Positions 56,301 through 64,000 of a stretch of 64,000 nucleotides of DNA are shown here, one piece after another. The first letter of the stretch is position 1. The number at the start of each line of letters is the position of its first letter. The notes under the pieces were generated by a model. That model was not told where the DNA came from. It searched no databases and saw nothing but the letters and a program-made list of their open reading frames with translations. Location: contig NZ_JBPPLY010000012.1 of NCBI RefSeq assembly GCF_051535215.1, positions 21,812-85,811 of the forward strand, in the 5' to 3' direction. Both the position numbers and the translations under genes were made by a program. The stretch comes from Nitrobacter sp051535215. GTDB taxonomy: Bacteria; Pseudomonadota; Alphaproteobacteria; Rhizobiales; Xanthobacteraceae.

Positions 56301-58167
56301 CTCCAGCGTGAGTGATGGCGACTTCGCGCGTTATGTTATGGATACCCCGGTCGGAAAATTTAGCGCCTTCCCGATTGCTCTGGTCGGGCAGAGCCAGGAG
56401 CAAATCTATCGTGATTGGGTCGGCGATGTGGTTAGCCAGATTCCGGAAGCGGAAGCCCGCCTGAACGAGCTTATCGCGGCGTGCGATGCGTGGCGGGCCC
56501 TTGGTCCATTCAAATTCAAGTTCTTGACCGTCAATGACTCAGGCCAAGAAGAGGATGACGACGAAGACGAAGGTGACGACGAAGACAAGAATGTGAGCCA
56601 ATTCGAGCAGGCCGTCGATGAAGCCGAGGCGCGGTTAGAGGCTGCTCTGGGTGAGGCCGAATGGCTGGAGTATAACATCCGGGCGCGCCATATCGTGCGT
56701 AGGGATTTGCGCTGCGCGAAACGATACTATTTTTGGCCTCCTTCCTTCGACCGGATGCGCGCGCGCCGTTGGGTCTGCAAGCGTGCGCATGACCTTGGCT
56801 GGACCCCGGAGCTATTCGGCGAATTCGATCGGGTCCACGCGCATGGTAGTCGGACGGAGCATCGGGTCGAGCGCATTGGCAAGAAGTATCAGTGGATAGC
56901 GTTTCACGAGCTGCTCGCTCGTCTGGGTGATAATTTTGGTTTCGTTGGATGGAGCCGTGACAACGGACTGAGCGTCTTTCAGGGGCCATGGCAAGTGAGC
57001 CGGCGTGATCTCGATCCCTCACTTTTTGTGTTGAAGACCCCTAAGGAAGCGCGGCAAAGCGGCCGGACATGGTGGATGCCGGCTCAAGTGAACCTCCGCG
57101 GGATGTCACCCGCGTCGCGCCTGGCGTGGCTCGATACGCCCGAAGATATGGTGAATGACGCGTCGTTGCTAACCGCTACGGATCCGAGATCGGGCCGGAC
57201 ATGGCTCGTCGTCGATGAGTTCGAGCGCTGGAATTGCTGGGTCATGCGGGAAGGTGAGCGTATGCTCGACCTGCAGACGGCTTTTGAAATCCGCAGCTTT
57301 TTGGTGCGCGCCGCCGATCGCCGCAAGGTTGTGCAGGCTCTATCTGGCAAGCTGTTTAACAGGCATTCTGATCTGCCTGAACTCGACAAGTCGTCTGACG
57401 GCTATATCGGCGAATACCCTTGGCATCCGTTGTATGGCGATGTGTCTGCGTGGATGAAGCCAGAGGATTGGAATCAACTGGTCGTCGAAATTCAGCGCAC
57501 GGTTACGGATTACTCCGCCGAACGCAGCGGTCATGACCATTCAATCGAGGAGTCGGTGAGCTTCAGCGTGCCCGCGCCAGGTCTGATTGCCGGGCTCGGG
57601 ATGCGCCTTTCAAACGGGCGGGACCTCTCCTATTCGGATGACGGGGGTAAGACGCTCTTTTTCGACCCGTCAACGCATGAAGCGGGCCCCGGCGCGGCTC
57701 TTGTGGACCGGGACGCGTTTCTATCCTTCCTTGCACGCGAAAAGCTTGAAGCCGTCTGGATTATCGCCGGGGAGAAAGAAGCGCATGGCGGAAGAAAGCA
57801 CCGTGAGGGCTGGGGCGGCTCAAAGAGCTTTACGTCAATCTATTGGCTGGCGGGCGGCAAATTTCAGCGCAAGGATTTTGTGGAACGCGAATATCCAAGA
57901 AAGGAGCAGCTTGAGCGTTTCTATGACGAGCCAGGCGAGCCGGCGCCAAGAACTCGTGCGAAAAAACCGTCATCCGCATCGGGCGGAAAAAAGAAGGTTG
58001 AGACCAAGAAGGCGCGCGTAGCTTCACCGGCACCACGAGCGCCAGCGGCTAAGAGGCCCAAGCCCAAGTCAAAACCTAAGACCAAGGCGAAGACCAAGCC
58101 GAAGCGCGCAACAAAGGTGGCGCGGCCAAAGAAGGCAAAGAAAGCGAAACGGAAATCTCCCCGCTAG
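53355..58167 (+). pseudogene. STAND/Avs-like ATPase of about 1600 codons, three frameshifts
   Basis: Four frames join in order. GTG 53355 gives VNIDFQRIRSFVGSQNYAFE and ELCSQLAALEPRT. Then comes PDDVFYRKGIGADAGVECYM with GWQTKYFFKFD (Glu and Gln-Thr-Lys of an Mrr-like nuclease). Next is IEHIKSLGSEALVAAAQAMR with P-loop VTGPGGIGKSHLF (about 54399-54430) and Walker B VIFIDAINE. Finally VFEKSLLARLVSEGI leads into a helical region of about 1000 residues. Breaks are near 53458, 54176 and 55167, each one base. The C-terminus ends in a Lys/Ala/Pro-rich tail of about 70 residues. An Avs-like defence protein if repaired; the largest intact frame is 55168-58167. Confidence 0.78.
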
Positions 58168-58309
58168 GCGGTGGAGTGCTTCCCAGAAGAAAGTTCGCAG
58201 CCCGCTGGGCATGCGCCATGTTCGCCATGTCACGCCGCTCTATTCGACAGCTTTCCTCCCAATGAGCGAATGCCCGCTTCGGGCCTTTTCCGGACTCTCG
58301 AGTGAGCTC

Positions 58310-59410
58310 TTATTGCTCATCGAGCAATGGAGGTCGCCTTCGCGCGCCGAACTTTAATCGGCGCGCTCTTTCCATAAGTCCTGCACTAGGAGGACGCGCA
58401 GCCAATACAGAAACATAGCCGCGACGTTTCCGGCCATGCTGATAGTAGCGATAGCACGACTGAGTTCGTTCCGTGCCATGGCCAGCCGCAGCGGCGACGA
58501 TTGCGCCGGCGCCAAACGTTGTCTTCAGGTCGGCGATCAATTGGTGCCTTGTGACGTTGGGCGTAATGTTGTCCTTGATTGTTGGAAAGACTTTTGCACC
58601 GAGTTTCGATATGGCCTTGCGCAAGCCATTCTTGGAATCGATGCTGATGACGATCCGACCGCCGGCATCCCTGCAGCGCTTTGCGAGATACTGCGCCGGC
58701 GCATCCGAAATCCTTGGATCAACCCCGATCGTCGTCCTCTCCGTTCCGAACAGCCCTCGATGGCTTTTGGCCGGCATGAATGACAGTGACAAAAGACCGG
58801 ACGCTTCAAGTTCGAGTACGACACCGGGCGAGAAGCCGGCAGGGCGGTCGCCCGCGACCAATTCTTCCGGGCGGACAGGGACTGTCAAAAGAGTCGCGAG
58901 CGCCACGCGATAACGCCAATCTGGCGGCACGGCATTCCACAGTATCTCGTCCCAATCCCTCGGCAGTACCGCGAGCAAGTATCGCTTGCTGTTTTCAGCG
59001 CGAGTGCGGACGACATTCCGGGATTGATGCCAGCGCGATGGCGGGAGCGTCCACGGCAGGGTGCCGGAATGAATGGGCGGATCCAATGCAAAGACTGGTT
59101 CCAGACGATCGAGCAGTGCGTGCAGCTTTCTCGCCGCGCTAACCGTTTCCTGCGCGTTTCTGGCTTCAATTGCAACCATACATTCACTTGCAGCCTCTTC
59201 CAACCTACGTGCCCCTATAAAATGTACAGCCGCACGACGATGATAAAATGTATTGAGGCTAACTCCAGGTCTTAACGGATCTAGATTATCGCTTCCCCAC
59301 ATTCTTTCGAACTCGTTGTTGTAGGCTTTGAGGGTTCGCGCGCTGATCGTTCGACCCCTTACCTGTGCGCACAAGGCAGATGCCCGAGAGATGAGATCCA
59401 TCACATCCAT
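58310..59410 (-). CDS. Tyrosine recombinase-like protein
   Basis: The 366-residue protein has the first catalytic Arg in LLTVPVRPEEL, a second box at NVTRHQLIADL and a GHGTERTQSCYRYY ending with the candidate Tyr nucleophile. Box II lacks the usual HxLR order, so it may be a divergent or regulatory relative. It is the last gene of the island module of integrase, ParA and a small DNA-binding protein, all on the minus strand, 77 bp after the preceding stop. Confidence 0.75.
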   Translation of the reverse strand: MDVMDLISRASALCAQVRGRTISARTLKAYNNEFERMWGSDNLDPLRPGVSLNTFYHRRAAVHFIGARRLEEAASECMVAIEARNAQETVSAARKLHALLDRLEPVFALDPPIHSGTLPWTLPPSRWHQSRNVVRTRAENSKRYLLAVLPRDWDEILWNAVPPDWRYRVALATLLTVPVRPEELVAGDRPAGFSPGVVLELEASGLLSLSFMPAKSHRGLFGTERTTIGVDPRISDAPAQYLAKRCRDAGGRIVISIDSKNGLRKAISKLGAKVFPTIKDNITPNVTRHQLIADLKTTFGAGAIVAAAAGHGTERTQSCYRYYQHGRKRRGYVSVLAARPPSAGLMERARRLKFGARRRPPLLDEQ

Positions 59411-59487
59411 TTCGTCATCCTCGTTATTGTCGGCCTCGCGTGCTCTATCTTGTCGGCCTGTCTTGTTGGCCTCTTCCGCGGGTGTCG

Positions 59488-59748
59488 CTAACGTTTCGGG
59501 GTAAAATTTGGCTCTTCCAGAATGGTTGCGATCGCTTCCAGTAGGAGCGTTTGCACCGTAGTGCCGCGCTGAACTGCCGTCATTTTCAACCGCCGTCGTA
59601 CATCGTCGCTAACCCGGACGAGGACGCCGCAGCGGATCTCGGACTGTGCACCGGTGGCGACTTCCGCCGGCTGGAAGGACACACCACTTAGTGATGGCGT
59701 CCGCCTTGTGGCCTTGATGGCGTTTGTGAGTGTCGGCCTACGATGCAT
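59488..59748 (-). CDS. Small DNA-binding protein, ribbon-helix-helix-like
   Basis: The 86-residue protein ends with IRCGVLVRVSDDVRRRLKMT and AVQRGTTVQTLLLEAIATIL, a beta strand followed by two helices as in RHH (ParG/MetJ-class) proteins. Its first 11 bases overlap the parA end, so it is probably the ParB-like partner of the ParA ATPase. Confidence 0.75.
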   Translation of the reverse strand: MHRRPTLTNAIKATRRTPSLSGVSFQPAEVATGAQSEIRCGVLVRVSDDVRRRLKMTAVQRGTTVQTLLLEAIATILEEPNFTPKR

Positions 59749-60523
59749 GATTTGCTCCTCGCACTTTCAGATTGAGTTTCGCGGCCAGTTCGAACCAAAG
59801 CATCTCATACTCCGTCGCCGCCCGCCCGCTCGGTTCGGCCTCGGTAACGCCGGCACCCATCAGCGTTGCATACCCCACAACAAGGCGATGGGTGATTTGC
59901 TGGCGGCAGACATGCGGTGTCACCGTCGCAAGAAGATCGCGCGTCTCGCGCACCGCCGGCGCATCGACACCATTCCGACCCGATGGCGCGGCATTGATGA
60001 CGACCGAATATGCGTTCCGGGCAGATTTCAGGATCTGAACCACGCTCATTGTCACGCGAACGTCGAACAGGGTCGGTCGTGTCGGCACCAGAATGAGATC
60101 GGCGTGCCGGGCAGCGTCGAGGGCGTGGCGTGCGCCGGGCGGCATATCAATGAACAGGACATCGATCCGGCATTTTGCGGCCAGAGAGATCGCTTCCCTA
60201 ATCTGGTCGGGGCTGCAGCGGTGAACTCCGATTGCTCCATCCCTACGCAAGCGGCGCCACTCGAAGCTGGATTTTTGAGGATCGGCATCAATGATCCCGA
60301 CACGATAGCCAGCGCACCGGGCGAGAACCGCAAGATTCGTCATGCTTGTGGATTTGCCGCAGCCGCCCTTGCCCGCACCGGCGACGATGGCGCGGAAGGT
60401 GTGGTTGAGCGACGAACACACACTCTGATCTGTCCTCACACAGGCATCGAGTGGTCTTGGCATCGTGCCGGTGCGGGGGTGCTGTCCGATTCCGCCACGG
60501 CTATCGTGCTGACTTGCTATCAT
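59738..60523 (-). CDS. ParA family ATPase
   Basis: The 261-residue protein has the deviant Walker A motif AGAGKGGCGKST (Lys52, Lys57), Asp-rich switch YRVGIIDADPQKSSFEW and Walker B-like VLFIDMPPGARHAL. ParA proteins drive plasmid and element segregation. I chose ATG 60523, four bases after the integrase stop; the long upstream extension of the frame lies inside the integrase gene. The order integrase, parA, RHH suggests a mobile element with its own maintenance system. Confidence 0.9.
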   Translation of the reverse strand: MIASQHDSRGGIGQHPRTGTMPRPLDACVRTDQSVCSSLNHTFRAIVAGAGKGGCGKSTSMTNLAVLARCAGYRVGIIDADPQKSSFEWRRLRRDGAIGVHRCSPDQIREAISLAAKCRIDVLFIDMPPGARHALDAARHADLILVPTRPTLFDVRVTMSVVQILKSARNAYSVVINAAPSGRNGVDAPAVRETRDLLATVTPHVCRQQITHRLVVGYATLMGAGVTEAEPSGRAATEYEMLWFELAAKLNLKVRGANHAS

Positions 60524-60527
60524 GTGA

Positions 60528-62315
60528 TCAACCCTCAAATTTCGGCCGGCGACCTCGACCGCGACGGCGCTTCGCCATCGCATCGAAATCAAGCCCCTTG
60601 AATACTGACCAGTCGATGCCCTGCTGCAGCGGCAAGTTGGCAAGGTACTGGCATTCCTCGGCACTCAGAGCTCGGAAGCCGTACTGATCGTGAACGTCGC
60701 CGAGTTCATGGCCCGACTGGAGGCGGCGGGCTCGGCCGTCGACTTTCTCTTTGCGCATGCCGTCGATGGCGTCGCCGCGGAGGCTGTGAAAGACCTCGCC
60801 GCCCTTGGCCCCGCAGCGCTTCAGGAGGCGCTGCATGACTTTGCTCATGTACTTCGAGGGGTCGGGATGCTCGTGTGCGGCCTGGAACACGAACCCGCTG
60901 CAACCGCGCATCCAATCGATCAGACCGATCTCGTCCAGATAGTTGTGCAGGACATAGAAGGTCATCGACTCGTCGGTCTTGGCCGGAACGCGCCGCCACT
61001 CCTTGTTGCCGGTCTGCTCGTTCACGACCTCGACGATGCTGTTGGTCTGTGCGATCCACACGCCGTCCTTCTGGCGGATGTCGCCGCCCTGAAGATAGGT
61101 CAGCAGGCCGAGCCGACGGGAAGAGAGCTTGGCAAGGAGCGGGAAGACCGCCTCATCGAGTCGTCCAGCGGCGGCGCCATTGCGAAACACGTGGTTGGTC
61201 ACCTCGATGCTGATGCCCTCACGCGGTTTGCTGCACCGGTAGGCCTGAGGATACGAAATCTTCGCGCCCGCGAACGGATCACGATATTTGTGGTCCTGCA
61301 TGCAATGGCGCATCATCGTCTTGACGTTGGCGATATAGCCGTCGGCCATCGTCTTCTTCGCCATTGGTGGCGCGATTGCGAAATTCTTGTTGGCCTCGAG
61401 GATCTCGAGCGTGGTCATGCCCGCAAGGTCATTGCGCTTGGTGACATTGGCGGGCCAGTGCTGCATCCGGTTGACGAAGGTCTGCAGGTCGCTCGCGTAG
61501 TATTCCTGCGGCGTACGGTCGCCAATCACGTCGAGAAACACCTGACGCCGCAGCATAAGGATCTGGATATCGGGATGGTCCTCGCCGTCACGCTCCTTGC
61601 GCATGTTGATGTAGTTCTGCGCAATACGGCTGAAGAGCAGCGAGCTGCCGGTGGCTGCGTTCGACGCGACCGCTGGCGGCGAGGCGGGAGCGGGCGTGAT
61701 GGACGGGACCACATGGTCGACGGCAGCGAGCGCCTGCTCGGGTTGAGAGGCGAGCTTCAGGACCTCGGTGAGCGCGGCCCGCGTCAAAGCCTCGGCGTTT
61801 GCGGCCACCGCGGCCGCCCCCGTCTCGCCCTTGGCGACCTCCCGCTCGACCAGCTGGAGCGAGGTCAGCGCCGCCTCGAGGCCGCGCGCAAGTCCGATCG
61901 CCTGGGCCGGATTTTCCAGCGCGCGCGTGATGGCGTTTTGACAAGCCGCCACGGTATGCTGAACCAGCTCGTTCTGCCGGTCATCGATCTGCGACGCATC
62001 CATCGGTGTCCCCTTCCAGATGTCGGCCGCGAAGCTGCAGATGGTCTGGCAAAGGGTCGCAAGCTGCACCGCCAGGCGTTTGGCCTCGCCGCGGCTGCGC
62101 GGGCCCAACGTGGCGCGGACGATAGGGGCCGGGCCGGCAAGGACGAAGCCGGTGTCAATACCGTTTTTGAAGAATTGCGGGGACAACCGGAGCTGAAAGC
62201 GCCACCCGGTGGGGTCGCCGGTCAGGTAGCGCGGCGGCCGCAGGCCGCCGGCACGCGAGCGGCCCGAGCGCTTCTTCGCTGATACTTTTGCTGGTACAGA
62301 CCCCGGTACAGTCAC
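60528..62315 (-). CDS. Tyrosine integrase of the genomic island
   Basis: The 595-residue recombinase has a DNA-binding N-terminal half and a catalytic domain with box I region SSRRLGLLTYLQGGDIR, box II EVFHSLRGDAID (HxLR) and SGHELGDVHDQYGF carrying the final His and Tyr. It is longer than usual because of an insert of about 120 residues rich in Ala (110-230). The start at 62315 lies 85 bp from the tRNA-Ser 3' end, the classic position of an island integrase at its attachment site. Confidence 0.93.
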   Translation of the reverse strand: MTVPGSVPAKVSAKKRSGRSRAGGLRPPRYLTGDPTGWRFQLRLSPQFFKNGIDTGFVLAGPAPIVRATLGPRSRGEAKRLAVQLATLCQTICSFAADIWKGTPMDASQIDDRQNELVQHTVAACQNAITRALENPAQAIGLARGLEAALTSLQLVEREVAKGETGAAAVAANAEALTRAALTEVLKLASQPEQALAAVDHVVPSITPAPASPPAVASNAATGSSLLFSRIAQNYINMRKERDGEDHPDIQILMLRRQVFLDVIGDRTPQEYYASDLQTFVNRMQHWPANVTKRNDLAGMTTLEILEANKNFAIAPPMAKKTMADGYIANVKTMMRHCMQDHKYRDPFAGAKISYPQAYRCSKPREGISIEVTNHVFRNGAAAGRLDEAVFPLLAKLSSRRLGLLTYLQGGDIRQKDGVWIAQTNSIVEVVNEQTGNKEWRRVPAKTDESMTFYVLHNYLDEIGLIDWMRGCSGFVFQAAHEHPDPSKYMSKVMQRLLKRCGAKGGEVFHSLRGDAIDGMRKEKVDGRARRLQSGHELGDVHDQYGFRALSAEECQYLANLPLQQGIDWSVFKGLDFDAMAKRRRGRGRRPKFEG

Positions 62316-62400
62316 GCATCTCGCCTCAGGTTTGGGCGTCGAATCTGCGTGAAACGGGGCTTATGAGCCCTTCGGACTGCTAATTGGGGTGCGAGCTAAT

Positions 62401-62490
62401 TGGCGGAGAGGGAGGGATTCGAACCCCCGATAGGCTTGCACCTATGCCGCATTTCGAGTGCGGTGCATTCGACCACTCTGCCACCTCTCC
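62401..62490 (-). tRNA. tRNA-Ser (anticodon CGA)
   Basis: A 90-nt class II cloverleaf with long variable arm and encoded CCA. The acceptor stem pairs ggagagg with cctctcc, the anticodon loop CTCGAAA carries CGA, and the T-loop is GGTTCGAATCC. The integrase at 60528 points away from its 3' end, so the tRNA 3' end is the likely attB. I found no second copy of the 3' segment in this window. Confidence 0.97.
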
Positions 62491-62915
62491 TAAGGTGCCA
62501 TGCTGGCGGTGGACCGCCTTTAGCGCGGTTTCGGGGAAGTGGAAACCGGGTCGCAAGGAAATGCGCGCCTTGATACATCGCCGCCCGTTCAAATGCAAAA
62601 CCCAAACATGACCGGGATGGTTGCGGCGGTCGCCCATGAAGGGGTCCGCCCGGCGTACTGGGAAAGTGGGACCGCCGGACGCGATAATAACCGGCGGTCC
62701 CGTGCCGCGTCATTAAAACCGTGGCCGGAAGTGCGGCTTCGCGGACCACCTGCGCGACCATGCGACCGTAGCGGTCTTTGCAAAACCGGCAACGCGATCC
62801 TGATTTTAACCTCACCAAACAAGGTTACTTTGGCGGGAGAGTGCGGTCGGCGCCGTGGCTTATCCTAGGACTGCGGCATGTTCAGGCAGCGATAAGGCCA
62901 CGCGCGGGCGGTTCG
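62491..62915. other. Intergenic region upstream of tRNA-Ser
   Basis: About 425 bp with no convincing gene. It should carry the promoter of tRNA-Ser, which reads leftward. Nothing else is recognised. Confidence 0.45.
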
Positions 62916-64000
62916 TCACTCCTTCGCTTTCTTGTCCTTCTTGTCCTTGCCGTCGTCGGATTTCTTGTCTTTCTTGTTGTCCTTCTTGCGATTGGTGAAA
63001 CGCGCGTTGCCAAGGCCTGTACCGATGGTCAGAACCCCCCAGCGGGCGACGTCCTGCATGTAGGGCATTTCGCTCAGGCCCTGCGCCAGGCCGTCATTGT
63101 GCATCAGCACGGTGGTGTCGTGGCCGCCGATCTCGGGAATGGCCTCGATTAGCGACGCCGGCAGGTTGAATCGGCTGCTCTCCCAGTTGCCGGGAAGATT
63201 TTGCGCGCCTTTCTCGATCGATCCATCCTCGTCGATCACGCCCGGGCAGGAAATGCCGATGAATGGCGCGAGCTTCAGTCCCTCCTTGTCCGCCTGCGAA
63301 ATGAGGTCCTTCAGCATTTTCACGAGCTTCTTCACCGCAGCCTCGCGGGTCGGCTCATCGTCGGCGTGGCGCCACAATTCGGACTTCCACACCCCGGCCT
63401 TGGAGAGGTCAGCGGCCTTTTTCCAGCGGGTCTCGACAACGCCGCAGCGGATGTTGGTGCCGCCGATATCGACTGCCAGGATGCTGTCGAAGGCCTCGAA
63501 GATCCACGACGGCGCAAGATGCAGGCAGCCGATCAGCCCGGCCTCGTCGGGATCGAAGCGGATCGGGATCAGATGGACCTTGTGATTCTGGCTTTTCAGC
63601 AACAGGTCGGCGCGGGCGATCGCGATCTCGCCGACCCGGCTCTTGCGAAACCCGCCGCCGACCACGATGCATTCGGTATCGGCCCATGCCTTGGTCTTGA
63701 GGAAGCGTCCCGTCACATAGGCGAGTTCCTGCGCGAACTCCTCGATGGCGCCGTGCACCAGCGCTGCCGCCTCGATGTCGTCGCCGATCAGCGCCTCGTC
63801 CAGCGAACCCTTGCCGATCTCCTCGGAGGGGATCTTGCCGAGCGGGTCGTCGCCGTTTTTCTTCAGCGGTTTACGCAGGCCGTCGAGGATCTTGCGGAAG
63901 GCGCCCTTGCAGGCGCGATCGCCGAGAAAGCCCTCGTCGTCTTTCAATTCGATGTTGTAGCTGTCGACATCCACCGATGGCAGCCGCAGAACCCCGTGCT
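62916..64000 (-). CDS. ROK family protein (sugar kinase/repressor type), N-terminus outside window
   Basis: The frame is open to the window edge. The visible 361 codons include SILAVDIGGTNIRCGVVETR, the ATP-binding ROK phosphate-1 motif, FIGISCPGVIDEDG (ROK segment) and VLMHNDGLAQG (catalytic Asp). The protein has an unusual N-terminal extension before the ROK domain and a Lys/Asp-rich C-terminal tail (KKDNKKDKKSDDGKDKK). It may phosphorylate a sugar or act as a regulator. It is the backbone gene flanking the tRNA. Confidence 0.9.
   Translation of the reverse strand, partial: HGVLRLPSVDVDSYNIELKDDEGFLGDRACKGAFRKILDGLRKPLKKNGDDPLGKIPSEEIGKGSLDEALIGDDIEAAALVHGAIEEFAQELAYVTGRFLKTKAWADTECIVVGGGFRKSRVGEIAIARADLLLKSQNHKVHLIPIRFDPDEAGLIGCLHLAPSWIFEAFDSILAVDIGGTNIRCGVVETRWKKAADLSKAGVWKSELWRHADDEPTREAAVKKLVKMLKDLISQADKEGLKLAPFIGISCPGVIDEDGSIEKGAQNLPGNWESSRFNLPASLIEAIPEIGGHDTTVLMHNDGLAQGLSEMPYMQDVARWGVLTIGTGLGNARFTNRKKDNKKDKKSDDGKDKKDKKAKE

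Noticed and set aside
60690..62282. A 530-codon plus-strand frame opposite the island integrase
   Set aside because: It is the antisense of a gene with a complete tyrosine recombinase motif set; high GC keeps stops rare on the other strand.
62384..62611. A plus-strand frame reading EGGIRTPDRLAPMPHFECGA
   Set aside because: It is the complement of tRNA-Ser, the same type of artefact.
1..64000. CRISPR array
   Set aside because: I saw no regularly spaced identical repeats of 25-40 bp anywhere in the window.

Overview
The window looks like an alphaproteobacterial chromosome of the Bradyrhizobium/Rhodopseudomonas/Afipia/Nitrobacter group. Support comes from a CarD regulator with a long Lys/Ala-rich N-terminus, an Omp25/31-type porin, an FdxA ferredoxin, high GC in the conserved genes, and two copies of a 50-bp intergenic repeat that I associate with this group. 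The genus is an inference.

Conserved backbone occupies roughly 1-9.3 kb: the C-terminus of a helicase, an S4 RNA-binding protein, fdxA, carD, an M48 lipoprotein protease, a nuclease-like secreted protein, GlsB and YidB family proteins, tRNA-Arg(CCT) and a glutathione S-transferase. Backbone resumes at 62.4-64 kb with tRNA-Ser(CGA) and a ROK-family protein. Most of what lies between looks accessory and partly decayed. The exception may be a complete sulfonate-sulfur operon at 30.9-35.3 kb (ssuA, ssuD, ssuC, ssuB and a flavin reductase).

From 9 to 26 kb there are transposase fragments (IS3 and IS5 types), a LuxR regulator and a group of exported proteins, including several trypsin-like proteases. 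One protease gene is split by a 2,994-bp IS1595/ISXO2-type element (16411-19404) with 25-bp terminal inverted repeats. This element carries four tightly packed cargo genes, one of them a PIN-domain protein. Another protease is tandemly repeated: one intact copy, one with a nonsense codon and one remnant.

From 26.1 to 29.7 kb there is a broken defence locus. An XRE-ImmA metallopeptidase regulator with a frameshifted PIN gene is divergent from a CBASS operon made of a CD-NTase, a HORMA protein frameshifted near its end, and a TRIP13-like ATPase cut off after its Walker A motif. No CBASS effector remains. From 35.6 to 38.1 kb lies a chromate module (chrA with an in-frame stop, and a rhodanese-ChrB protein). 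From 38.5 to 43.3 kb there is a compact cluster of HNH protein, unknowns, metallophosphoesterase and AAA+ ATPase.

From 45 to 58.2 kb there is a large defence-like cluster: a 2000-aa STAND ATPase with a Cap4/DUF4297-like N-terminus, a 725-aa PD-(D/E)XK plus SEC-C protein, and a second STAND gene of about 1600 codons broken by three frameshifts. From 58.3 to 62.3 kb a four-gene module (tyrosine integrase, ParA, small DNA-binding protein, second recombinase-like protein) abuts the 3' end of tRNA-Ser(CGA). This suggests that the right part of the window is an integrated genomic island. Many accessory genes carry one or a few frameshifts, so read-level checking would decide between genuine decay and sequencing error.
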